Positions 38,699 to 46,498 of a stretch of 64,000 nt of DNA are shown here, piece after piece. Source of the stretch: an uncultured Francisellaceae bacterium. GTDB lineage: Bacteria; Pseudomonadota; Gammaproteobacteria; UBA6186; Azoamicaceae. The notes under the pieces are model-generated. The model had not been told where the DNA came from and made no database searches. It saw only the letters and a program-made list of their open reading frames with translations. Position numbers and translations under genes: made by a program. Positions within the stretch are counted from its first letter, which is position 1. Every line of letters begins with the position of its first letter. The stretch is taken from assembly GCA_945956915.1 (NCBI GenBank), contig CAMFJH010000006.1, positions 40,352 through 104,351 on the forward strand, written 5' to 3'.

Positions 38699-39756
38699 AA
38701 GGTCAAATCACCAATAAATAAACTCAAGGTAAAACCAATACCCCCCAATACGGCAATCGCATAAAACCGTCCCCAATCCACATTCAGAGGCAATGCACAA
38801 ATATTTTTTTTAATTGCAATATAGGAAAATGAAAATATGCCCAATTGTTTACCTAAAAACAACCCTAAAAAAATTCCCAAGGTAATGGGATCAAAAATGC
38901 TTTCTTTAGAAAAATCATCAAAACTAATGCCTGAATTAATAAAAGCAAACAAGGGCAAAATAAAAACAAAAACAATGGGTCTAATGACATTTTCCAATTT
39001 GTTAAAAAATGGATTGACTTTATCATTCACTCGGACCGGAATGGTCAATGCTAAAATAACACCACACAGAGTACCATGAACACCCGCTTCAACCATCGCA
39101 ACCCATAACAAAACACCAAATATTAAATACATAAAGCCGCTGGTTACTTTTAAACGGTTCAAACCTATCAAAACACCTGTTAATACGACCGAGGCACCCA
39201 CTGCTATCATGCTGGGTGTTTTGGAATAAAACACAGCCAAAATAATTAAAGCTATCGCATCATCAATCAAAGAAAAGCCTATTATAAATGCTCTTAATTG
39301 ACTCGATATTTTGCTTTTAAAAAATGATAAAATACCCAACATAAAAGCAGTATCGGTTGCAATCGGAATAGCCCATCCTTTTTGAGTTTCAGCTGAATGA
39401 TAATTAAAATACACATAAATCAAAACAGGTACAATGATTCCACCGACTGCCGCAATGCTAGGCAATATTAATTTTGTTCTGTCTTTGAACTCACCCAATA
39501 CCAAATGATATTTTAATTCTAAGCCTATTAATAAAAAAAACAATGTCATTAATCCATCATTGACTAAACTGATCAATGGACTGGTATAAACATAAGAACC
39601 TAAACCAAATGAAACAGGCAAAAACACAAATTTTTTATATAAATTTTCAAAAAATGCTATATTAGAAGCCCCAACAGCTAACACAAAGCTAATAATCAAT
39701 AAAACCCCAGATAAGGCTTCCGAATGCGCTAAACTGGTTACTTTTATTTTTTTCAT
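38581..39756 (-). CDS. nhaA: Na+/H+ antiporter NhaA
   Basis: This 391-residue, 12-helix inner-membrane antiporter exports Na+ for H+. The ion-binding aspartates are present in SLIDDAIALIILAVFY (equivalent to D163/D164 of E. coli), and the unwound helix IV motif IATDTAFMLG retains the D133 equivalent. Its start overlaps the glnA stop by one base (TAATG), an unusual pairing. Its 3' end is antisense to the last 118 bp of the EI24-like gene. Confidence 0.96.
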   Translation of the reverse strand: MKKIKVTSLAHSEALSGVLLIISFVLAVGASNIAFFENLYKKFVFLPVSFGLGSYVYTSPLISLVNDGLMTLFFLLIGLELKYHLVLGEFKDRTKLILPSIAAVGGIIVPVLIYVYFNYHSAETQKGWAIPIATDTAFMLGILSFFKSKISSQLRAFIIGFSLIDDAIALIILAVFYSKTPSMIAVGASVVLTGVLIGLNRLKVTSGFMYLIFGVLLWVAMVEAGVHGTLCGVILALTIPVRVNDKVNPFFNKLENVIRPIVFVFILPLFAFINSGISFDDFSKESIFDPITLGIFLGLFLGKQLGIFSFSYIAIKKNICALPLNVDWGRFYAIAVLGGIGFTLSLFIGDLTFQMVAPNGAMRLGVVLGSIFSAVLGVLFLILSKSSGKKA

Positions 39757-41168
39757 TACAAGCTGTAATACAATTCTAATTCAACAGGATGTGTGGTAGC
39801 CCTTAGGCGCGTAATATCAATTTGCTTTAATTTAATATAACTATCAATCAAATCATTGCTAAATACTTCACCCTTGGTCAAAAAATCTCTATCTGCATCC
39901 AAACATTCCATGGCTTGCTCTAGAGAACTGCAAATTCTAGGAATGGCCTCTGCCTCGTGTTTGGGCATTTCAAATAAGTCCTGGTCCAAAGGACTTCCCG
40001 GATGTAAGCGTTTTTCAATACCATCTAAGCCCGCCATTAAGATTGCAGAAAATGCCAAGTAAGGATTGCTAGACGCATCCGGAAAGCGTATCTCAATACG
40101 TGCATCTTGGGGATTAGGGACAAATGGCACTCGAATACCTGCTGATCGATTCCGTGCAGAATATGCCAACATCGTCGGTGCTTCAAAACCGGGGACCAAA
40201 CGTTTATAACTGTTGGTTGTGCTGTTGGTAAAAGCATTCAAAGCCCGGGCATGATGCATCACACCGCCTATAAAATAAATCGCTAACTCCGATAATCCTG
40301 AATAATGATTACCAGAAAATAAATTAACACCCTCTTTAGCTAGAGAAAAATGACAATGCATGCCACTGCCATTATCACCTACGATCGGTTTTGCCATAAA
40401 GGTTGCCGATTTTCCATAAGCATGCGCAACATTCTGCACCACATATTTTAAAATTTGAATTTCATCGGCTTTTCTTAAAAGACTATTAAAGCGGGTGCAA
40501 ATTTCATTTTGATTCCCAGTCGCCACTTCATGATGATGGGCTTCTATGGTAAGCCCCATTTTTTCTAAAATCAAACAGATAGCAGAACGTAAATCTTGAG
40601 AGGAGTCTACAGGCGGTACTGGAAAATAACCTCCTTTTATACCCGGCCTATGCCCATGATTACCGCCTGCAATCGTTGCACCAGTATTCCAAGCAGCTTC
40701 CTTGGAATCTACGCAATAATGCACTTCTTGCATATCAATACGCCATCGAACATCATCGAAAATAAAAAATTCGGGTTCAGGTCCAAAATATGCAAACTCT
40801 GCTATACCCGAATTCATTAAATAAGCCTCTGCACGTTTAGCCAAGGAACGCGGATCGCGCACATAAGGATGCATCGTCGTTGATTCTAAAACATCACAAC
40901 GCAAATTCAGTGTTTTTTCTTCAAAAAAAGGATCAATGATGGCAGTTTCAGGATCCGGCATTAACACCATGTCCGAATCATAGACTTCTTTCCATCCTGC
41001 AATCGAAGAACCATCAAACATTTTGCCATGGCTAAAAAATTCTTTATTGAGCATAGAAGCAGGTACAGACATATGTTGTTCTTTGCCACGCGTATCCGTA
41101 AACCGTAAATCAATAAATTTTACATGATGTTCTTTAATAAGCTCCGATACTTTTTTTGTCGATGACAT
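39756..41168 (-). CDS. glnA: Glutamine synthetase type I lacking the adenylylation tyrosine
   Basis: This 470-residue GSI makes glutamine from glutamate, ammonia and ATP. The signatures [30 protein letters not shown] (here [11 protein letters not shown]) and RRP-type nucleotide residues fit the GSI-beta length. The adenylylation site in enterobacteria is NLYDLPPEE with Tyr397; here it reads DLFEMPKHE with F399. This enzyme should not be controlled by GlnE adenylylation. AGGAG precedes the ATG. The upstream leader contains a tusA remnant. Confidence 0.97.
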   Translation of the reverse strand: MSSTKKVSELIKEHHVKFIDLRFTDTRGKEQHMSVPASMLNKEFFSHGKMFDGSSIAGWKEVYDSDMVLMPDPETAIIDPFFEEKTLNLRCDVLESTTMHPYVRDPRSLAKRAEAYLMNSGIAEFAYFGPEPEFFIFDDVRWRIDMQEVHYCVDSKEAAWNTGATIAGGNHGHRPGIKGGYFPVPPVDSSQDLRSAICLILEKMGLTIEAHHHEVATGNQNEICTRFNSLLRKADEIQILKYVVQNVAHAYGKSATFMAKPIVGDNGSGMHCHFSLAKEGVNLFSGNHYSGLSELAIYFIGGVMHHARALNAFTNSTTNSYKRLVPGFEAPTMLAYSARNRSAGIRVPFVPNPQDARIEIRFPDASSNPYLAFSAILMAGLDGIEKRLHPGSPLDQDLFEMPKHEAEAIPRICSSLEQAMECLDADRDFLTKGEVFSNDLIDSYIKLKQIDITRLRATTHPVELELYYSL

Positions 41169-41192
41169 GCCAGGCTCCTGTATTTGAAAATA

Positions 41193-41279
41193 TTACACCT
41201 TGCTCACTGCAAACGATACTTCACGCTCTTTACGCTCTATATTCTTTATTATATGACCATTTAAGCGATACCACACAAC
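41193..41279 (-). pseudogene. Partial duplicate of the tusA 3' end
   Basis: On the minus strand the segment reads VVWYRLNGHIIKNIERKE then REV and ends at TAA 41193-41195. Functional TusA just upstream reads PVWCRINGHTVKKIEHKE then FEV. The DNA is also clearly similar over about 60 bp. It lacks the N-terminal half with the CPxP cysteine, so it is a remnant. It lies between the tusA terminator and glnA. Confidence 0.75.
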
Positions 41280-41287
41280 ATGGATAA

Positions 41288-41318
41288 AATCCCCCCGCGG
41301 CGAAGCCGCGGGGGATTT
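41288..41318 (-). terminator. Strong intrinsic terminator after tusA
   Basis: CCCCCGCGGC (41292-41301) pairs perfectly with GCCGCGGGGG (41305-41314). Read on the minus strand the loop is C(TTCG)G, a very stable tetraloop, followed by ATTTTATCC. It lies 13 bases after the tusA stop. The G+C-only stem stands out in this AT-rich sequence. Confidence 0.8.
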
Positions 41319-41330
41319 CTCAATTGATCA

Positions 41331-41555
41331 TTATCCTTTCACAACATCAATCCAAACCTCAAATTCTTTATGTTCTATTTTCTTTACTGTATGACCATTT
41401 ATGCGACACCACACGGGGATATCTACCACTACACCAGGATCTGTAGCAATCACGGTTAAAGTAGTACCTGATTCTAAAGATTGCATTTTTGTTTGTAAGC
41501 GTATAACCGGTAAAGGACACAATACCCTTCGCACATCTAAAATTAAATTACTCAT
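41331..41555 (-). CDS. TusA-family sulfurtransferase
   Basis: This 74-residue sulfur carrier has the CPxP motif in LCPLPVIRLQTKM; the cysteine carries persulfide. The family (TusA/YeeD/SirA) delivers sulfur for tRNA thiolation and other pathways. It starts 4 bp after the PP-loop gene, so the two form an operon and this TusA probably serves that enzyme. Confidence 0.9.
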   Translation of the reverse strand: MSNLILDVRRVLCPLPVIRLQTKMQSLESGTTLTVIATDPGVVVDIPVWCRINGHTVKKIEHKEFEVWIDVVKG

Positions 41556-41558
41556 TCT

Positions 41559-42602
41559 TTAGACGTACCATTCCTCTAAAACCTCATCAGCAGTTAAAGG
41601 CTTAACCTGAATCGTTCGAGGCTCTTCTGCTGATCTTTTGACTTGGATATCTACTTTTTCATCATTTAAAGCACTACAATAACGAGCGGCGATACTCGCA
41701 GCTAAATAAATATCTTCCGCTTCTAACTCTCCATCTAATAGTGCAAATGGCCCTTTATGACTGAGCGGTTTAAGATGTATATATTGATTCCCATAACCTT
41801 CTAAATAATGGTTTTCGCTTTCTTCACGACCGATAATAATTTTAAAGTTGGGTTTTGGGCGAATATGTCTACCCACTTTTAAGAGGATTATGTCGTCTAA
41901 TTCATATTCTCGAGTCCCTCGAGTGGTCCACAGATCTTGTAATTTTTTTGAGTAATGTTCATTAGTTAAAAAACAACATCCGCCTGCTGGTTGTGCAAAT
42001 TCTTTAAATCCAAAATCATCTGCCAATTGTATTTGCGGCTTACGATTGCGACCGTGAAAATTATATAACCGCTCCCTATCTACCCAGCCTTCACGCTCGG
42101 GTAAAGTAGGTGCTAATTGTTGTGCACACAAAGGACGTAGCAAACGATCATCAATTCCTGATTCTTTTTCAACAATAGGCATCACACTTTTACGTTGAGA
42201 TTTTGGTCTTTGTCCTACCACTTCACCGGTGATAATAAAATCAAAATCATTTTCCAGCATCCAGGTTTTTGCTTTGCCAATCATAAAAATCTTACAATCT
42301 AAACAAGGGTTTAAATGACTTCCATACCCGTATTTAGGATTAATAACAATGTCTTTATACTCTTCGACAATATCAATAATATGTAATTTAATCCCCAGTT
42401 GCTCAGCCACCCAGAGTGCATTATTGCGTTTGACTTTATTTCCAGAGGTCTTGCGAATAGCCTGTGTATGTCCTTCTATACAAAATCCTGTAAAAAAATT
42501 AAGGCCTTCTACCTGTATTCCTTGATCAATAATGGCTTTTGCAGCCAACATAGAATCAAGACCTCCTGAAATAAGGGCGACTGCTTTTCGTTGTTTAGTC
42601 AT
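41559..42602 (-). CDS. PP-loop ATP pyrophosphatase, thiouridylase-like
   Basis: This 347-residue protein has the PP-loop SGGLDS near the N-terminus, CLDCK in the middle, the FIITGEVVGQRPKSQ segment and a later GGCCFL. This pattern fits a TrmU/ThiI-like group of tRNA thiolation-type enzymes with a distinct C-terminal domain (the group is often annotated as 2-thiouridylase-like). I start it at ATG 42602, with AAGGA upstream; a TTG at 42623 is less likely. It is coupled to a TusA-family carrier, suggesting sulfur transfer to an RNA or cofactor. The exact product is unknown, and it is distinct from classical MnmA. Confidence 0.75.
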   Translation of the reverse strand: MTKQRKAVALISGGLDSMLAAKAIIDQGIQVEGLNFFTGFCIEGHTQAIRKTSGNKVKRNNALWVAEQLGIKLHIIDIVEEYKDIVINPKYGYGSHLNPCLDCKIFMIGKAKTWMLENDFDFIITGEVVGQRPKSQRKSVMPIVEKESGIDDRLLRPLCAQQLAPTLPEREGWVDRERLYNFHGRNRKPQIQLADDFGFKEFAQPAGGCCFLTNEHYSKKLQDLWTTRGTREYELDDIILLKVGRHIRPKPNFKIIIGREESENHYLEGYGNQYIHLKPLSHKGPFALLDGELEAEDIYLAASIAARYCSALNDEKVDIQVKRSAEEPRTIQVKPLTADEVLEEWYV

Positions 42603-42706
42603 GTGATTACATTCCTTTTTCAAGCAATATACAAATTTAGGTTTTTAGCTGGCCATCGTATCATATTTATTTACTATTTACAAACAGATTACAATTATCC
42701 ATACTA

Positions 42707-43171
42707 TTAATATCCCATATCAAGATCCTGAGCTTCTTTTGTCAATGCTTCAAGCACTTTTAATCTTTCTTCATCATCTTTCTTTTTATAATTCATAACA
42801 TCTTGAAACAAAATTTTACGTCGCGTTCCAACTTTTCTGTAGGGTATTTTCTTTGCTTCAAGTAAATCAATTAAATATGGTCGAGACACATTTAATAAAT
42901 TGGCAGCTTCTTGTGTTGTAATTTCCATATGTATAGGAATAACAGTAACAGCATTCCCAGCTGACATTTGTGTTAAAATATTTAATAACATTTTAAACAC
43001 TGATGAAGGGATGTGAATAGTTTTTTTACCATCCACTTTTATCTCAAAAGTGTGTTCTTTCGACATTGCCATTCCAGCTAAAATGCGACTGGATTCGGTT
43101 GAAAGCTGTATTTCTTTTTCAGTTGGAATAATAGGATTAGATGTTTCTTTCTTAAGCGTCATCTTACTCAT
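42707..43171 (-). CDS. Excisionase/MerR-type HTH protein, antitoxin-like
   Basis: This 154-residue protein has a C-terminal helix-turn-helix of the excisionase (HTH_17) type: TTQEAANLLNVSRPYLIDLL, then KIPYRKVGTRRKILFQDVMNY. The N-terminal part (residues 45-80) may be a dimerisation or toxin-binding region. Such proteins are often antitoxins for PIN-domain toxins encoded just downstream. Here the next 80 bp hold no toxin gene. GAGG precedes the ATG. It is either an orphan antitoxin or a regulator. Confidence 0.75.
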   Translation of the reverse strand: MSKMTLKKETSNPIIPTEKEIQLSTESSRILAGMAMSKEHTFEIKVDGKKTIHIPSSVFKMLLNILTQMSAGNAVTVIPIHMEITTQEAANLLNVSRPYLIDLLEAKKIPYRKVGTRRKILFQDVMNYKKKDDEERLKVLEALTKEAQDLDMGY

Positions 43172-43523
43172 AATGCTTTACCTCTTTTATAAATCATCTA
43201 AGTCTAGTATAACTGATTTTTTTGCAATATTCAAAATATTTAAAATATTCGAAATATATGCAGATCATAGCAGATGCCAATTAGTTAAATACCTTAATTT
43301 AACTAATTGATTTTAATTTAAAATTTTTACCTTGAAAAATGAGTAATTAGTATTAAAAGACAAACGACTTAAGTTTCGGATAATTTAAATCTCTCCCAAT
43401 TTGTCTAATATTCTATGCTAAAAAGTCATACCATAATTCTTAATCTCATCAACATGCTTGCATAACTTTGGTAAGGTTAAAAATTAGCTTATAAAAGGCA
43501 TGAAAGCTTCTTAATAACATTTT
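43172..43523. other. AT-rich intergenic region with a 13-bp palindrome
   Basis: This is 352 bp without a supported gene. CAATTAGTTAAAT (43278-43290) pairs perfectly with ATTTAACTAATTG (43297-43309) around ACCTTA. Several AAAATATT-type motifs at 43225-43255 lie upstream of the HTH protein and may be its operator. The remainder shows nothing I recognise. Confidence 0.5.
43278..43309. repeat. Perfect 13-bp inverted repeat
   Basis: Arms at 43278-43290 and 43297-43309 with a 6-nt loop, almost wholly A/T. It lies about 110 bp upstream of the HTH protein gene and could be a regulator site or a weak terminator for the next gene on the minus strand. Confidence 0.6.
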
Positions 43524-44105
43524 TTAATGTGGACGTTTGGATGAAAATGAAGTTGTATATGAAAATTGACTTTGAGTAATCCGGCGTAAGGTTTTGAGTG
43601 CATGCAAGCTGCGTGTATCAGCCCATAATTCTTCAGCTTGCAATAGATCTAAACTACGCCCTACCTCGTCTATTTCTCGCATAGTTTGTAAAACATCCAT
43701 TAAGGTTACGAACTCTTTACTTAAAGCTTCGTATAAAAGCGCGGTTTCATTATGTTTTTGTGCGGAAAGATTTGAATAGGCATTTTGTCCCATTTTTACG
43801 AAATAACTGATACGTACACGACGTCTGCGAGCGCTTCCTGAAAATAAGCCTGAAAATAATAAACATTTATCACCAACATCCCTTAAAGTCTGTAACCGCT
43901 CTGAGCCCAATTGTCCCAGCGCATTCAACATTTCATTGGCTATGACAGTTTGGCCAATTTCAGGATTGCCCATAAAGCGCATCAATAAAAAAACCAAATA
44001 ACTTTCTAAATTTTCTTTTAAAGGGATTGCACAAGCAAGCTGGGCATCTTTTACTAATGCTTGCCATTGAGCCGTTGAGCTAGCATGCAAAATTAACCTA
44101 TCCAT
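43524..44105 (-). CDS. Conserved-looking hypothetical protein
   Basis: This protein has 193 residues from ATG 44105 (MDRLILHASSTAQWQALVKD); a GTG at 44123 would add six. It is soluble and mostly helical, with a central basic motif SARRRRVR. I do not recognise the family. There is no signal peptide and no membrane segment. It stands alone on the minus strand. Neither start has a well-spaced ribosome-binding site. The codon pattern and length support a real gene. Confidence 0.65.
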   Translation of the reverse strand: MDRLILHASSTAQWQALVKDAQLACAIPLKENLESYLVFLLMRFMGNPEIGQTVIANEMLNALGQLGSERLQTLRDVGDKCLLFSGLFSGSARRRRVRISYFVKMGQNAYSNLSAQKHNETALLYEALSKEFVTLMDVLQTMREIDEVGRSLDLLQAEELWADTRSLHALKTLRRITQSQFSYTTSFSSKRPH

Positions 44106-44435
44106 ACTGGCAGTATAGTGCACTCCTATTTTATATTAAAATTTTTTAAGGTGTATATACTTTGTCTCTTTCACGTATATAATTTATTTTTCCAGGCACA
44201 TTAGCTGTTCTTAGAATAACTTGAAAATGAAATAGACTTGCAATATCCTTAAAACGTGCAAAACAGAAGTTGTACTTCTGTTTTGCACGAAATGTTTATT
44301 TTTTATTTTATATCAAAGTGTTACAGATGAGATTGCTTTGAAAAAGAAATATGCAACCAAAATTAAAGCGATTTCTAATTGACCCAATTTCAACATACAT
44401 TTTGTTCGACTAAAATTCTATAGTTTAAATATTTA
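44106..44435. other. Intergenic region with a perfect 16-bp hairpin
   Basis: No supported gene lies in these 330 bp. The notable element is the hairpin at 44255-44289, described separately. The sequence is otherwise AT-rich. Confidence 0.5.
44251..44289 (-). terminator. Hairpin, possible terminator of the APH-fold gene
   Basis: CGTGCAAAACAGAAGT (44255-44270) pairs perfectly with 44274-44289 around a 3-nt loop. On the minus strand it is followed by TTTTAAGG. It lies 146 bases after the stop of the phosphotransferase gene. The stem is unusually long and may be a different element. Confidence 0.45.
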
Positions 44436-45422
44436 TCACGATGCTTCTTTGGCATTTAATTCCAATATCATATAATCTATCAACTCACTAATATCAAAGC
44501 ATTGATTAGGAGATTTATTAGGGTCGGATCTTTTTAAACAATCTAACAACGACAAAACATTCAATAGTTTTATTGTCAAATGCCAATCTTTAGGCAACTT
44601 CATACCCGTGCTAATTAAACCTTTGATAAATGCTTTTTGGAATTCAAGTGGCATCTTATGAGCATACCGTAACATATTAGCCAAATCCCATAACAGTGAT
44701 CCTGAGAAAGCAAATTCCCAATCTAAAATGCCCGTGATGCTCCACAAACCATTTATTTGATTAACCAGTATATTTGCCGGATCAAAATCCCCATGAACAA
44801 GATGACTTTCACGGGTATCAGGCAACAAATATCCAAATTTATTTAAACAATCGTGAATGGCTACAATTTTATCGGGTGAAATAATAGTGGTCACATTTTC
44901 ATTTTTCAAACAGTTTTTAGCAAAGATTAACTCTTCTCCCTCTGCATTAAAAGGAACAATATTGAGATGTTCATCCAGAAAGCCTGCTGTAGTAAATGTG
45001 TGCGAGTTAATTTTTGACAACAAACTTCCAGCTTCGTGCATGATGGTATTAATATCATAGGGCAGTTTTCCAAGTAAAAGCGATCGCAAAGTTATTCCTG
45101 GCATAAATTCTGCAATAGCAAAATGATAATTCTCAATTTGACCGACGTAATAAATTGAAGGGATGGGTACAATTCCTTTTAACATTTCACCGAGTTTTTG
45201 TTCGCGTAAAGCAGCTGTTTTATCACGTAAATAAATACGCAAAATCAATACATTTGGAATACTTTCTAATTGAATTTTAATATTAAGATTAGCGCAACCA
45301 CCCGGAATCAATTCATGAAAGATAAGTGTTGTATTTGGATAAGCAAGTTGAACCATGCTTAAGATCAACCCCTCAGGCAATGCATGGATAACACTTGTTT
45401 TTTCCCATTGAGATTTAAACAT
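44436..45422 (-). CDS. APH-fold phosphotransferase (aminoglycoside/choline kinase-like)
   Basis: This 328-residue kinase-like protein has the catalytic loop LVHGDFDPANILV and the metal-binding ILDWEFAFSGSLLWDLANM, typical of PF01636. The substrate is unknown: a small molecule such as an aminoglycoside, choline or homoserine is possible. I start it at ATG 45422, with GAGG upstream, instead of an ATG 54 bases earlier. It is divergent from the LRR gene. No resistance-gene context is present. Confidence 0.85.
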   Translation of the reverse strand: MFKSQWEKTSVIHALPEGLILSMVQLAYPNTTLIFHELIPGGCANLNIKIQLESIPNVLILRIYLRDKTAALREQKLGEMLKGIVPIPSIYYVGQIENYHFAIAEFMPGITLRSLLLGKLPYDINTIMHEAGSLLSKINSHTFTTAGFLDEHLNIVPFNAEGEELIFAKNCLKNENVTTIISPDKIVAIHDCLNKFGYLLPDTRESHLVHGDFDPANILVNQINGLWSITGILDWEFAFSGSLLWDLANMLRYAHKMPLEFQKAFIKGLISTGMKLPKDWHLTIKLLNVLSLLDCLKRSDPNKSPNQCFDISELIDYMILELNAKEAS

Positions 45423-45555
45423 TGCACCCTCAATTTTATTAGTAAATGCTTTCAAAACTCTATACAAAGTATACAAACCAAAAACATCAAGCTGAACCTA
45501 AGTTGTTCAACAAAACCCAATTTACTTGATGTGTTTTACCATTATCAATTATGTT

Positions 45556-45585
45556 TTGACACCTCGTCAAGTTGTGCAATAGAAT
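45556..45585 (+). promoter_or_regulatory. Sigma-70 promoter of the LRR gene
   Basis: A perfect TTGACA (45556-45561) and TAGAAT (45580-45585) are separated by 18 bp. TTGAC-N5-GTCAA (45556-45570) forms an inverted repeat over the -35 element, which might bind a regulator. The gene starts 55 bp downstream. Confidence 0.55.
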
Positions 45586-45639
45586 GCTTCGAGCATTGTG
45601 CTTAAGCTAATTGCATATTAACAACTAAGGGGCCAAACG

Positions 45640-46341
45640 ATGAGTACCACAACGACAGATCTGGAAGAAAAGATTACACAAGATACTTTGCTGCTTTCGA
45701 TGCCTGAACGTTTCAGAAAAGCATGTAAAAGTAGTTATTTAACACATGAATTAGATCTCAGTGAGATGCAAATAACCGATCATGATTTGAAGGAATACCT
45801 TATTCCTTTTTTAAAGGCTAACCCAAATATATACTTGCTCGAACTCATGGAAAACCATATTAGTGATGCGGGTGCAAAAGCTTTAGCACAAATCACTACT
45901 TTACAAGCAATAGATATTCGCGAAAATTCTGTTGGTGCTATAGGTGCAAAAGCATTTTCCAGAGTATTGCTCTCTGGTAGAAATAAAACCTTAAACAGCC
46001 TTCTCGGTGTTCATTTAGACAAAGAAACGCAAAAAATATTGAATTTAAACTCTGAAGCCCTGAAATCCTCTGTTCAATATTCAATCCAAGAGCCAGCAAT
46101 ACAAAGTAATTCGTTGGGTTTATTAAAAAGAAAAATCGAAGCACTTAATAATGATCTTGCAGCCAACACAACCTTGGGTGAACTTTCTACAAGTGCAGCA
46201 AACTCTATGAGATTTACAAAACTGAATTGCGTTTCTTCAACTTTTGCTCTTGCTACAATGCCTGCATTAGAAGTGCCAACAACACCTTCTACAATGGAAA
46301 AAGCCTTAGACGATAAAAAGCCAAAAGTAAGCACTGCTTGA
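45640..46341 (+). CDS. Leucine-rich-repeat (RNI-like) protein, probable host-directed protein
   Basis: This 233-residue protein has two to three LRR units of the ribonuclease-inhibitor type: ELDLSEMQITDHDLKEYL, YLLELMENHISDAGAKALAQ and AIDIRENSVGAIGAKAFSRVL. Such repeats are typical of eukaryotic NLR/RNI proteins and bacterial effectors. Residues 130-233 are low in structure and rich in Ser, Thr and Ala. There is no signal peptide. AGGGG precedes the ATG. The function is unknown. Confidence 0.75.
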   Translation: MSTTTTDLEEKITQDTLLLSMPERFRKACKSSYLTHELDLSEMQITDHDLKEYLIPFLKANPNIYLLELMENHISDAGAKALAQITTLQAIDIRENSVGAIGAKAFSRVLLSGRNKTLNSLLGVHLDKETQKILNLNSEALKSSVQYSIQEPAIQSNSLGLLKRKIEALNNDLAANTTLGELSTSAANSMRFTKLNCVSSTFALATMPALEVPTTPSTMEKALDDKKPKVSTA

Positions 46342-46498
46342 GGACATCAAAATTAGTTTTAAAGCTAACATAAAAATTGTAATCACTCATTTGCGCACCT
46401 TTGTTTGTGTGTACAATTCTGCTTGCATTTTGACCCCCATTATTTTAGTATATTAACTTCCATCCTTAAGGCTGAAGTTAACCATAAAGAGCAGAGAA

